Shown here one piece after another: positions 41,903-52,799 of a stretch of 64,000 bases of DNA (positions are counted from its first letter, which is position 1; each line of letters opens with the position of its first letter). The notes beneath the pieces were generated by a model. The model saw only the letters and a list, made by a program, of their open reading frames with translations, made no database searches and was not told the origin of the DNA. The stretch lies in assembly GCA_002964805.2 (NCBI GenBank), contig PUDQ02000119.1:1-64000 (forward strand). The letters are read 5' to 3'. The position numbers were made by a program, and so were the translations under genes. This DNA comes from Trametes villosa (taxonomy: Eukaryota > Basidiomycota > Agaricomycetes > Polyporales > Polyporaceae).

Positions 41903-42971
41903 CTACGCTACCACAGTCTGACCGTGGATACGTACTCTGTAAAGACAGGTCGCATCGCTCCCCCAATTGTCCAAAATCTCTAACACGAGTATGCCAAAAT
42001 ACATCTGCGACTGCGCAACACGAGGGTCCGTCTGAAAGGTCTGAATATGAAACGGCGCATAGATATCGTAAGTAATGTGGGCAAGAAGCACGTACGCATG
42101 GCCTCCTGAGAGAGGTGGCTCTGCATGAGCTGGAAAGTTGGACGGTCCGTGGGATGAGCGAGCGAGGTCGTGATACTGTTGTTCGTTGGTTGCGCCATCG
42201 ACGACTCCCCAGAGGAGCAAGTACCGAGGGGCTTGGCCGATATCAGCGGCGATCTCGAGCGGTATGTGTTCTATGGTGACGTTGCGAGGGTAGATGAGGT
42301 GCGGAATGACGATTCCCAGCTGCGCATGAGCTCCCGCTACTAGCCAGCAGCTTCCGACGCGAGTATCATCCGAGAGGGCAATCTCGGGCGGGTGTAGGGG
42401 TTGCACGATTTGACGAAAGTTGGCGTCGATTCCACCCGACGTCAGCCTGCTCAGAACCCTGCCGCCATCAGCGTGCAACGCGAAGTCGCGGAGGCCAACT
42501 GGGTCGCGTAACGCTGTAGCGGTGGCATGATTCTGGGTGGGAAGTGGTGTAGACTGATCTTTGCGGGGAGGGCCTACGCGCAATTCCATACTCCACTGGC
42601 GGGATCCCATCGTCCACATCCATGAAACCGACCGTCCGGCGTCGCATAGAGTTGCATGGTGGATCAGGAGAGCAACGCTCAGAGGGATGATTAGGAGGAC
42701 AAGTAGGGGGAAAGCAATGGGTGGGACGAGCGAGGGGGAAGATTGCTTGGCAGTGCGCGTAGCCTCGCGAAGGGGTGCGTCGATGTCTGTCGCAGGCGAG
42801 CCAGCGTTCGACGAGGCTTCGGAGAGCCCACGAGGTGCATGTCTCTGAGCTAGGTGAGTCTGATGTCAAAGCCAGCCGCCTGCGAGTAATTGTGGGATGC
42901 ATACCTGCTGTCTCCTCATAAACGAAGCGATCAGTGAACGGATCGTCCAACGTCGGCCGGGCTTGTGGCAT
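41903..42971 (-). CDS. Cargo gene 2: SUN-domain membrane protein
   Basis: Model: exon 1 42971-42905, intron 42904-42850 (GTATGC...CCTAG), exon 2 42849-41903, giving 337 residues. Near residues 65-90 a hydrophobic span (LLVLLIIPLSVALLI) is a transmembrane segment. The C-terminal about 200 residues form a SUN domain: DFALHADGGRVLSRLTS, PPEIALSDDTRVGSCW, QLGIVIPHLIYPRNVTIEHI, IGQAPRYLLLWG, and the hallmark ending LDNWGSDATCLYRVRIHG. SUN proteins sit in the inner nuclear membrane with this domain in the perinuclear space and bind KASH proteins. Upstream exons could exist. Its position inside a DNA transposon is unusual. Confidence 0.88.
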
Positions 42972-43268
42972 ATGAGTAGTACCGAAGAGACGTCCGCGGG
43001 CTTGCAGTGAAGTCGTAAACAGGGGCCTAGCGCCGTTCGGGCCCAAGGCAGACGGGTGAACTGGTGGAAGCGGAGCGAGACACTAGTGACCAAGTGGGTT
43101 AAGTAGACACTCACTCGGCCATGTGGATGACGCTTGAAGTCGACTTAGCGCCCATAGGCCGGGTGGGCGCCTGGGCGCTAGCACCGGCTCCTTCTTTGTC
43201 TACTTGACTGGTACTTAGGCAGCAGATCGGTCTGCATCACCTACACTGTTCTGCTCGTGACGTCAAGC

Positions 43269-44697
43269 ATGGCCCTCCGTTATGAAGAGCTCGGACGTCT
43301 CAGAAGAGGCCACGTCGAAGGCGTCAGCGCAGTCGCATTTAGCCACAGCGGTACTTACCTCGTCTCGGCTGGATTGAAGGATCGTACAGTCTATATCTGG
43401 CGCGTCGCCGACCAGAAACTCCTGCACCGGTATCGAAACTCTACCGCCACATTGTCTTTATGCTGGCTTCCAGACAGAGAAGACAAGCTTCTCTGCGGTC
43501 TACACGGCGGTTCAATATCGTCACTGACGATGACCAAGGTACGCCGACCGTGACGAACAGACCTAGCATACTGTCTGCTGACGTCAGATGTGTTCAGACA
43601 GCTGTAGAGGTTACGGGATTTTGGGCTCACAAACGTCCCGTAGAGCATATATCTGTGCGAGGGACGTTGCTTGCATCAGGTGCTCAAAACGAAGTCTCCG
43701 TATGGCGTGCGAAGGGAGGTACGCTGGAACTCCACAATCCGTATGTCTCACGACGCGAGTCTTTTGCAGAGAACTGGGAACGTATCGTCGAGCTTCCCGC
43801 ACCACCATCTAGCTCTTTGAATGAAGGCAGCGAAGTTCTAGTCACGAGCATACACTGGACTAAGTCGAGCACCCACCGGTCTTTGCTCCTAGTTTCCTAT
43901 ATGTTCCATGGAATCAGGTACGCTTCAGCCGATTCGGGTTCAAAAGCATCAGCTTACCTGCTTTCACAGTGTGTTTGAGACGAAGAGCTGGAGCGTGGTT
44001 CGCCGCGTTCCCCTCCAGGGACCGATGTGAGCCCTCGCTTGTCATACTCGATACTTACGCCTCAACCGGCTTTGCATCGTCCCTACAGCGCTCATGCTAG
44101 CGTGAACTCCGACGGTACCACGATGGCGATTTCCAACATGGTGTCCGGGTTCGACCTGTACAATTTGGAAGTGCAGACGCCGTTCACGAAATTCTCCCAC
44201 GAGGTCGCTGCCTTGCGCACCGTCCCGGTCTTGTTCGTTCACGGTGGCCATGCCCTCTTAGGAGGAAGCACGGTGGGCAAGGCGCATTTATGGAACGTCC
44301 ACAACGGTCGGCTCCATCAGACGTTCCCTCTTGGTGGTAAGTTTTGCTATGATGCTCACCTTGAAACACCGCCTTACTTCACATGCGCAGATGCGAACAC
44401 GGTAATGGCACTTGCAGTGCGTCTAGTATCCTGTCTTGGTCCGGACACGAGCTGAAAGCGCTGATGTATCGCGAATTACAGGCCAATTACGACCCGGTCG
44501 CTGATCGCTTTCTCATCGCGACCGGTATCGCGAACGCGGGTGCCCCAGCATCCGTTGTGATCTGGGTTGCTCGTACGTCCATCCCTCCCGTGAATTGCGC
44601 TATGCTCGCTGAAGTCTCCTTAGGTGATAGCAGTCGCCCGCTCAGAACTTCGTCGCTCGCATGTGGGCTCTCGTACCTTCATGTGAGTGTTTCGTAG
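43269..44697 (+). CDS. Cargo gene 3: WD40-like beta-propeller protein
   Basis: ATG 43269 begins MALRYEELGRLRRGHVEGVS. The first 90 residues hold GHVEGVSAVAFSHSGTYLVS, LKDRTVYIWRVADQKLLH and LSLCWLPDREDKLLCGLHGG, typical WD40 strands with GH and W-D-like ends. Intron 1 runs from 43539 to 43597. Exon 2 gives VEHISVRGTLLASGAQNEVS with VWRAKGGTLEL and ends at 43917. Later exons give MAISNMVSGFDLYNLEV, GGHALLGGSTVGKAHLWNVH and FLIATGIANAGAPASVVIWV. Such propellers are protein-interaction platforms. The last exon joins (44340-44460) are uncertain and a frameshift there cannot be excluded. Confidence 0.7.
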
Positions 44698-45125
44698 ATC
44701 GTCCGCTCTTCCCAAGTACTAGTTTGACGTAAGTTCTGCAGGTTGCCAGCATCGCGGTCATGGGGGTTGCCATAGCTCTTCTATATTATCTTGACGCCCT
44801 GCGCGGTCTATCGTAGGCTGACCTACAATTACATATACTCGTACATTGAGCTGTATCATCATTGCGTATGGGTGTGATTGTCATTGGGTGCCGATGAGTG
44901 ATGTTCCGTCACTACCTCCCACCACCACTACCTGAGCGCTCCCGAGCGCCTATCACGTTTGCCTTTGTTTGTTCGCATGGACTTTGCGTGCTGCTCTAAG
45001 TCTTAGCGCGATATCGCCAAACCTGTTTGTCTCTCGAATCACCTACTAAAGACAACTTCTGCGCCACAACATGCCACACACCCGCACCAGCACAGACCCC
45101 TCTCTTATAGATCAACCGCTGCAGA
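44698..45125. other. Intergenic spacer in the cargo
   Basis: No ORF, repeat or RNA signal that I can support. Confidence 0.5.
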
Positions 45126-45899
45126 ATGTCTGTACTCAAGTAAGTACAACTCGGATCGCCACGTGGAACGCGCATGCTCAGTACATGTCTTCTCAGTCAG
45201 CCTCTCATCGGCTTCGATGACGGCGGAGGCATGGTCGCAGTAGACGTCATGTTAGTCGGAAAGGAGTCGCGCTCGCTTATTTGGATGCCTGTGCGTACTC
45301 TGTTGGCGACTATTGCACCTGGTGTCCGTAAGTCTTCCGTCTCCGTCCCATCTCTATGCAGCTCATCGTGCTCGCACAGATGGTCTCGTCACAAGCCGCA
45401 TTGTGGCTAGAAACAGAGCAGGTGTCAACCTGTGTGCTCGCGAACCCGTCGCGATCACTTCCGTTGTCATCACCGAGGATACCATCGTGGATATGGATGA
45501 TGTGCGTCTTCCTCGAGCCGTCGTATTATATCTCAAACTCACCGCTTCATCTAGGCCAGCCGTACGATCTCTTTCTTCGACGCAAGTGGAAGTAGGGCTT
45601 GGTTGCCCTTCCATCTACGCTTCCGCGAGGCGCGTCCTTACTGGACTTTCGTCCGGGCCGTGGCAGAGGCGAAGGTCAGCGCTGAAGAGCGGAATGCTGG
45701 CATCGTCGCCGCTTTCGGTAAGATGATGGCGTTCATTCCTCGCCAATACGGGGACCAGGGAGATGGTGAGGACCAGGAGGACGTAGAGGCCGTCGGCGGA
45801 GAGAGAGGTGGGCGGGGAGGCGACGGCGATGGCGAGGATGAGGATGAGAGCGAAGGTGAGAGCGAGGACGAGAGCGAGGACGAGAGCGAGACTGAGTAG
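45126..45899 (+). CDS. Cargo gene 4: unknown protein with acidic tail
   Basis: Exon 1 is only 14 bases (ATG 45126 to 45139), donor GTAAGT, acceptor at 45196, giving MSVLNQPLIGFDDGGGMVAV. Exon 2 ends before GTAAGT at about 45329. Exon 3 contains DGLVTSRIVARNRAGVNLC and ends before GTGCGT at about 45500. Exon 4 opens ASRTISFFDASGSRAWLPFH, then LRFREARPYWTFVRAVAEAK, and closes with an Asp/Glu/Ser/Gly tail of about 50 residues ending at TAG 45899. This splicing keeps one frame throughout. Related to cargo gene 5. No known family recognised. Confidence 0.55.
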
Positions 45900-46428
45900 G
45901 AGTAGTAGGAGGAATAAGAGAACAGCGATTGTTGGAATAGGGAGTATGCGCGAAGGGTGGTGAGGTGCTTGCACCGACCAGCCAAGGCTGACGAAAACCA
46001 GGGGAGGCTCGACATGTGCAGTGCAGCGCGCACTGTTTAGAGATGACGGAGGAGATGCTCGCGCTCGGCAACATCCTCATATTCTGAGATTGTTGTTTGG
46101 TATGCTTCGTGATGACATACTCGGAGGTGTGACGTTGCGAGCGTGTAGGTCGGCCCAGGTCATCATCGGATGCCGGAACGTAGGCTTCACGTAGACAAAG
46201 TAAGCTCATTCTGTTCGCCGCGTATGAATGCCCTTTGTCCGCAATACGCCGAGTGGCACAACCTGCATAGGTATAAGCTGCGCTCGTCTGGGCTCTTCCC
46301 TCCGTGAACGCATCTACTCATATCGTCAACCCCAGCTTACAACTCGTACAGTATGTCTAGCCTTGAGTGCGTACATCCACTTATCCACGTTGCTGTATCC
46401 CCCTGATCTTCTCGCTTAGTGCCAGTCA

Positions 46429-47186
46429 GTGCCCCCCTGTGGTGCTAGCCACCAACGACGTTCGATACTCTCTCTACGCCGGTCGAGTGGCGCCCAACCG
46501 TCAGCTCACTTCCTACGACGGGTGTCTGGTGATAGGCCAGCTGGGGCCCGCTCGTTGCGAGACCATTCTTCTGTGTCGTATCCGAGGGCTCTCCTCTCTA
46601 ACACGATGGCGTTGCTCCAGATGGTCTCGTTCTGTGCAACACCAGGAGCGGGGTTGCCGCCGGGGGCTGCTATAGGCGTGTCCTATGCACGGCCCTCGAT
46701 GAAAGCACCACGTTCCGTTGCGACGAGGTGGCCAGGAGCTTCGCCCTTAGGCACACATGGTACGGACAGACCGTGAACTTCACCCTGGTGTTCAACGACG
46801 TCCACGACTTCTTCGAGATGCTGCGCGTCGCGGTGGAGGCCAAACTTCAGGTCGCTCTCATGAAGGAAGCGCACGAAGAGCAGATGGACAACCTATACAG
46901 GATCCAATGCTCGCCCGTCCCCTCTTCCATGGCTCGCGCTTCCTCTCCTATCTCGACTGAAATAGGAGGCGACGGAGAAGATTCTACCGCGGTCCAGACG
47001 GAGGCTATGGCGGTGGACGTCGAGGACGTGGCGGAGACAACCCTCGGCGTCAACGCCACTGGCGAGGACCTGTACGCAGACGCCACCTCCGACGCCGACG
47101 GGGAGGACGACCACTCTTCCTCTGCTCATCTCGCGGCCTCTGGTGCGGTCAGTCCCGCGGCCGAGGCTCCTAGCGAGGCGGCCTAA
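46429..47186 (+). CDS. Cargo gene 5: paralogue of cargo gene 4, start uncertain
   Basis: Likely exons include VVLATNDVRYSLYAGRVAPN with QLTSYDGCLVIGQLGP (46440-46560), a segment opening with DGLV at about 46617 after a CCAG acceptor, just as in gene 4, and a long final exon: VARSFALRHTWYGQTVNFTL, VFNDVHDFFEMLRVAVEAKL, EAHEEQMDNLYRIQCSP, then an Asp/Ala-rich tail to TAA 47186. The AVEAK block aligns with AVAEAK of gene 4, and both have acidic tails. The first exon and start codon are not fixed. Confidence 0.45.
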
Positions 47187-48000
47187 ATCCTCCTAGTACA
47201 AAGCGCATGTGAGTATCAAGCTCTAGATATCCTGATCCACATGCTGATGTTCCTAAGCCGTAGATGTCGGCCTGGAGATGTGTAAGAGACAGCGATGAAG
47301 GGAGCTCCGGTGATGTGGTGTTCGTATGTTGTGGTATTCCGTTGTATTGCGTGCCCGTGGTGAATGCAGTTGTATCTTGGCTCATCGACTTCGTCGTGGC
47401 TGGGTTCATTCGGAAACCAGCAAGCCTCTAAGTGCCGTTCCCGGGGCGAAGGGCGAGTTCGTCGTCCCAAACTTTAACGGCGCGATGAGCACGTCGACCC
47501 CTCCCTCGAAGCCACATGATGAGCCGAGCATATCCGACGACCCGGCCTCGTCCACGCTGCGCTAACGCACACCAAAATATTCGGTCTTAAGTAGACGTGA
47601 GGCGGAGGGCAGCGTAGTACGTTCAATGTTCTCCTCTCGCTGCACTCGGCGTGCGCGCTCATCGCAGCCCTGCTCCAAGAAGGATAGCCGTCACATTCGA
47701 TGTCGCATTCCACCTACACGAATCACCATTGGTTCCACATTCTGCTACCCGACATGTCTGTACCATCCACGCCCCCGCGCCGCGCGCCAACCCCCCCGCG
47801 CGCCCCCGCGCTGCGCGGCAACCCCCTCGCGCGCCGTTGCGCCGCGCGGCAACCCCCTCGCGCGCCGTTGCGCCGCGCATCCCTCCCCTCGCGCCCCCCC
47901 GCGCCGCGCGCCGCCTCGCCGCGCGACACCCTCCTCGCAAGCCCCCGCGCCGCGCCGTCTCACGTGTGCCCGCACCGTGTGCTCATCCCCACCCCGCCCC
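47187..48000. repeat. Spacer with GC-rich simple repeat (47765-47960)
   Basis: 47765-47960 is a low-complexity run of CGCGCC, CCCCCTCGCGCGCCG and GCGCCGCGC units, open in several frames without being a gene. 47187-47760 has only short ORFs. Confidence 0.6.
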
Positions 48001-48014
48001 GCCCTAGTGACATC

Positions 48015-48434
48015 CTACGACCCCTCAGAAGTCCCTTCGCCGAGGTCTTGCCCGGCCAGGTGGAAGCGATAGTCCTCGTCGATGACCTGGAGCCGATCAC
48101 GCTCCTCGGGGCCGAGATCTTCGAGCCAGTCGGGGTCGTAGCAGTTACGCCACAGGCCGGCGGGAGCTCGAGCGTCGACCGGAGGTTGCGAGCTTTCGAA
48201 ACGAATGCGGGGGGCGTTCCACAGAAGGCCTTTCCGAGGCCGGTTAATCCAGATGTCGAGATGGATGGTGTCGATGGTGCGCAGGAAGGTCCTGAGCGCC
48301 GCACTTTGCCACCGCGCCTTGATGATACGGTACCTCCTGGGGTACTGCTCTGCGGGCCCGTCGATCTCGTCATCGCTCATGTCTCGCATGGAGAGCCGGC
48401 CAAAGAGCGCGTAATGCTGCTCCAGGCCGGCCAA
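48015..48434 (-). CDS. Cargo gene 6: copy of the last exon of cargo gene 1
   Basis: The minus-strand ORF reads HYALFGRLSMRDMSDDEIDG, YRIIKARWQSAALRTFLRTI, APAGLWRNCYDPDWLEDLG and VIDEDYRFHLAGQ. This aligns along its length with the last exon of cargo gene 1 (LFNKLSACNMSGDETDG, YRIILAEWQSQMFRAFLWSL, APKGLWRNCYDAGWLARQG, IDEDYNFAMD). No counterpart of the upstream exons is visible next to it, so it may be a partial duplicate or a shorter gene with its start upstream at about 48500. Confidence 0.55.
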   Translation of the reverse strand: MAGLEQHYALFGRLSMRDMSDDEIDGPAEQYPRRYRIIKARWQSAALRTFLRTIDTIHLDIWINRPRKGLLWNAPRIRFESSQPPVDARAPAGLWRNCYDPDWLEDLGPEERDRLQVIDEDYRFHLAGQDLGEGTSEGS

Positions 48435-48900
48435 CCGGAGAGTGGCCAGGCGAGAAGCGTAGAGCTGTTATGTTACAGAAGTGTTAGATTTGTGGTAAAC
48501 CCAGATACGCCGGAGTACCCACTGTAGTTTTACGTGCGCTGGTCATCATGGTCGACTAGGAATGGGAGTTGGCGCGGATGAGTTGCTATGAATAAGATTG
48601 AGCTGGAACAGCAATGAAGCCCAGTATATGTAGTGTAAGGATTGACAGGTCGTATTGAATGTGCCGATTGTCATCGTATTGAGGCGGACATAGGGTAAGG
48701 AAGTACATTCGAGGTCGGTTTCCCTTGCCAATGCCAGGAACATGGGCGACGAATGGCCATGCTCACGCGCGCAACAAGCGTGCGGTGCCAAACAATCCAC
48801 GCGCCGCAAGCCAAACACGTTGCTACAAGTCGCTTGACCCGTTGCTCTTTCCCCCGTCCGCACCCCTCATTCTCACCACATCCGCCTCCCCCACGCTGCT

Positions 48901-49400
48901 ATGGCCGACAAAGGTGGGCCTCTCTTTGGACTTCATTACCGGCTGGGCTAATGACAGGCTGTTGCTTTGGCAGCTGCTATACGATCGGTCAGCCCGCTGG
49001 TGCCTTCGGGCGCTGCCTCAGGACGGCTTGATCCGTTGACCTTCGACGATGCTCTTGCCCGTGAGGACCTACGCGAATGTACTTCCATTGCGGATATCAG
49101 CTGATATACGTAACAGGCATACGGCAGCTAGAGATGGAGCTGGATGCTGTTCGGAAGGCCTTCGTCGACAAGGTCGTGGAAAACAAGTCCTTGTTTGACC
49201 TCATCAAGCTGCAAAGCAAGTCCACGAGGTTCAACGGCGAACACATTGTCAACTTGGAGCTCATGCTCATGAACCTCCTGGATCCCGAGTCGCGCAAGAT
49301 CCTCCTTCCCCTGCGCACGCCCTGGTCAGTCGAATCTGCTGCGAGTTACTCACCCTGTCCTGACCGTGTGGACACAGATTATCGTGATCGGAAGGCGATC
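48901..49400 (+). CDS. Cargo gene 7: small coiled-coil protein, tentative
   Basis: ATG at 48901 (MADK), then a GTGGGC...GCTAATGACAG intron, an exon with ALAAAIRSVSPLVPSGAASG and LTFDDALAREDLRE, a second intron (GTACTT...TAACAG, ending at about 49119) and an exon with IRQLEMELDAVRKAFVDKVV, LIKLQSKSTRFNGEHIVNLE and LNLLDPESRKILLPL-like sequence. The last part predicts a helical coiled coil. The first splice phase does not fit perfectly, so the model is weak. 49400-49707 holds no supported gene. Confidence 0.4.
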
Positions 49401-49707
49401 ATGGCAGGCGGGGGGCTATATGACGTGTGGCTTGTAGCTGGAATGTGGCTTGGGGGGGATCGTTCTATTTGTCGTATGTGCTTGTTGCTCATCTTTCCAG
49501 CTCTCTTGCTTTTTGTATCTCCTGGAGTTGCTTTCGTCGCTTTTGAATTCACACATCGCATTTGTATCCTGTCGCTCGGTGTGAGGTTACCTTGCGCGTC
49601 GACTAGCGAGCATCAGTCTCCATGGAACGCCTGCAGATAAAAGGATGTGCGAGTCCCATCGACAAACCTCAGCTTCCCTACAACTTACTTCGTAACGCCA
49701 ACACAAC

Positions 49708-51026
49708 ATGGTCGAGGTACGCCGATAGAATAGCGGCAGCTGTGGGTATGGACTCATGAAATATCCTTCTCAGATTTCTCACCGCGAAGAACGGGCCCCG
49801 CCGACACCCGCTAACCCCGTGAATACGGTCTTGCGCGGCTTGGGGACCATCGTCTACCACGTTGCGGAGGTCTTCTTACGAGCCTTGGCCATGACGAAGG
49901 AGCCGGTCTCCCTTATCCTTGGGTGCCTCCTGATCGTCGCCTTACTCGCAGCGGTGGCCTCCCTCGTGGTTGACGGCGCCCTGTCGGCTATTCGCTCGTG
50001 CAACCCGTGCCTTTGGCCTCTCGTTTCTATTCTACCTGTCTGCGCCGCGCCGAGTGCGGGCTCTTTCGCTCCGGGCAAGGCGGATTTCCCTCGACTCATG
50101 GCCATCCAGCACAACGCTCTCGACGGAATTCTCGGTCAATCGGCTACCGGGATGGAGCTTGCGCTTCACATCAGACACGCCGAGTTTGCAGTCCAAGATC
50201 TCATTGGAAGCGTTCATGAGAGTAATCTCACTATCAGAGCGATGCTCGGGGACGCTCTGGCAGAGTTTAGTGTCGATGCGAGGAAGTCCTCGCGCGCCAT
50301 GCAGGAATTCTCCGCCATGGCCTATGGAACCATCGACAGGTGCGTCGAACAGTCGGCCCGTTCCGTGAGACAAGCACTGATCACGTCCCATTGCCTAGGA
50401 TGTCTGCGTTCAACACCCTCACTCTACAACAACTCCAAGCGGCTCAACAGCAAGGCCATCTTGCGGCCGCGGAGGCGGCCCTGGCCCAAACCTTCCCACA
50501 AGCCACGGACGTCTTCGCCACACATATCTCGCAGCTTCTCGTCGAGGCGTCGACCACCGCTATAGCCCTTGACAAGCTTGGCCAGAGCCTGTCCACAATC
50601 CATGCTCTATGCGTCCATGAAGAACGGGTCACCGCGATCGAGGAGGACAGGCTGCTTTGGCAACTATGGACGATCCTGGGCGGCAATAGGGAGCAGCGTC
50701 TCGACCTCAAGCACCGAGCCACGGTCCTACAAGAAGTGCAATATAACCGACGCATCGCAGCTGCCTACATCACCGCCGCGGCCCAGTCGCTCTCCGGCGT
50801 CGACGCAGATTTGACAGCGCTGCGTCGATGGCTCCGAGCACCCTGGAGCTCAGAATTCCCCGGTATTCCGATCGAGACCCATATCGACAGCCTGACGCGC
50901 GGGATGGACCGCCTGAAAGAGGAGAGGTTGAAGTTGAGGAGCGGCCCCGAGGGGTATGCCGTCGAGGAGAATCCCCATGGGACCCTTCCACCGTCGTTTG
51001 TGCAGGTCATGCGGGCAGGCCCTTAG
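49708..51026 (+). CDS. Cargo gene 8: single-pass membrane protein, unknown function
   Basis: Three exons: 49708-49716 (MVE), 49774-50339 and 50399-51026, joined by GTACGC...TCTCAG and GTGCGT...CCTAG introns, giving 400 residues in one frame. A transmembrane segment lies near residues 50-70 (VSLILGCLLIVALLAAVASL). After it come NALDGILGQSATGMELALHI, HAEFAVQDLIGSVHESNLTI and long helical stretches (LQQLQAAQQQGHLAAAEAAL, HEERVTAIEEDRLLWQLW, MDRLKEERLKLRSGPEG). The shape is a membrane anchor plus extended helices. I believe similar proteins are widespread in mushroom-forming fungi, but I know no function. Confidence 0.7.
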
Positions 51027-51535
51027 TATCACACGTTTCATTCATTCGTACACGCATTGTTATCGCCTGTTACTCCATGTATACGGACATTATGATCATC
51101 GTTTACTCGCGATTGATCTCGCGTCGGAGTACTTACTGCTCGAAGGTGCTAAGTTCACACGTGAATCAATTGTGACGGTGAGGAGTCACGCCGTGAGCGA
51201 GCGTGAGCGGCCCCATTACCTAGTCCTCGGCCGTTCCGCCACTTCCGCGACCTTGCCGTGATTGCACGTTTCGTCGCCTCTCGAAGAGAAAGCATCTGAG
51301 GTGAATCGGAGACTTCTCTTGTGTCCTATCGCCATTGGTGGTCGACGGAGCTAATGATATCTATCAGGGTACAAGGCCTAAGGAGTCGGCAAGTACCTTG
51401 GCGAACATGCTCACAATGGATGGCTTTACATCGCCTTTGAGCCCTACGCTGATCAGGGCCAGTCAGTTGTGCCACTCATGTATGTCCAGACACTTTAAAG
51501 CGAGAGAGAAGGTGACACCCCTCCCCAGAACCACC

Positions 51536-52792
51536 ATGGCCGTTGCCCTTGAGCCACACACCATCATCCTATTTGTCTCGCTTCTGCTCTCCCTCGCCCT
51601 CGTGTTCGCCCTACAAGTGAAGCTCCTCATACGGACGATATCGCAACTTGAAAACACCACCAAAGCCGCTGGGATCGCCCTTGGAAAGGAGCCGGCCTCC
51701 GCCCACCCTGCCCCAGCCGCTTTCCAGTCCACCAGCGCGTTCGATGGACAGCCTGAGCATGGTGGGACTGCTTCCACAATCAGTCGGACGTTCAGCAGCT
51801 CGGCAATTTCGAGGTATTTCGTCACCTAAAATGACTAGCACATGTGCTGATCCATGGCTAGGCACTCGCAGGGCCAAAGTCGACATGGACAGGAGGTCTT
51901 GACGACTTCCCGGAGGAACGGCCTGTCCCCAAACGATTCATTGTCCGTTGTATCCTCCATGATGCGCGCCTCTACTCCGCCTTCGCGTGCTGCCACGCCT
52001 CGCGCCACGCCATCGACCAGCTTTTCAACTTCGACTGTTGAGGAGAACGGCCTTCGTCGCACCCCGACCCCCGGCCCCAGCAGCTTCGGCTTCAGCTACA
52101 CTGCACACGGAAGTGCCGGAGAGTCGATCTCTCAGGCCATACAAGGACCCACTGCATCCTCTTCAGCATCTTCACGTTCAACGTCCTTGGCTCCTTCCTC
52201 CCGGCTGAACTCTCTTACTCCTTCTCCTCCGGCGTCGCCTGCGCCTGCTACACCGCCGTCATCCTCCCCTCCTACCACGCCTGTGAGCTCGTCGTCCTCT
52301 CCGCTGACGGCCTTCTCTTCCGCTCCGACGATGCACGCCGAAGACTCAGATGAAGCCGAATTCGAGTACCCACGCCTCTACAAGGAGCACACCAGCAGGG
52401 CCGGTGTCACTACTCGTACCTACTACTTCCAGTCCGAGGGGCCTGGGCTCCTGAACACTGCTCCGGAGGCGTCTACATGCGAGCGGATCCAAATCGGCGA
52501 CATCTTCATGCATATCGCCCAGGACTTCAAGCCGCACAGGTACCAGCTCTGGCTCTGGTCTGCGCATCGCGACGGGCGTGCCTACTGGAAGTCTGTGGCC
52601 GTCGGCCATGAGCGTAGCGACGGCAGAATGCTGAACCTTTCTCCGGCGAAGAAAGCTCTCGCGTGGGTCACTGAGAAGCATTTCAAGCGCGTAAAGAAGC
52701 TGGACGAACTTGCGCAGGCGACCGGCAGCCCACAGGCGGCGATCAGGAAGGGTGCGTCAGCTCGCACTATCATATTCCGATCGATGTACTGA
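51536..52792 (+). CDS. Cargo gene 9: membrane-anchored protein with a C-terminal domain shared with gene 10
   Basis: Exon 1 51536-51813, intron 51814-51861, exon 2 51862-52792, total 402 residues. The N-terminus has a transmembrane helix (IILFVSLLLSLALVFALQV, about residues 10-30). The middle is Ser/Pro/Thr-rich and disordered. Residues from about 265 form a compact domain: FEYPRLYKEHTSRAGVTTRT, YYFQSEGPG, ERIQIGDIFMHIAQDFKPHR, YQLWLWSAHRDGRAYWKSVA and RSDGRMLNLSPAKKALAW. The same block order occurs in cargo gene 10 at 54877-55210. Family not recognised. Confidence 0.7.
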
Positions 52793-52799
52793 CACCGTA

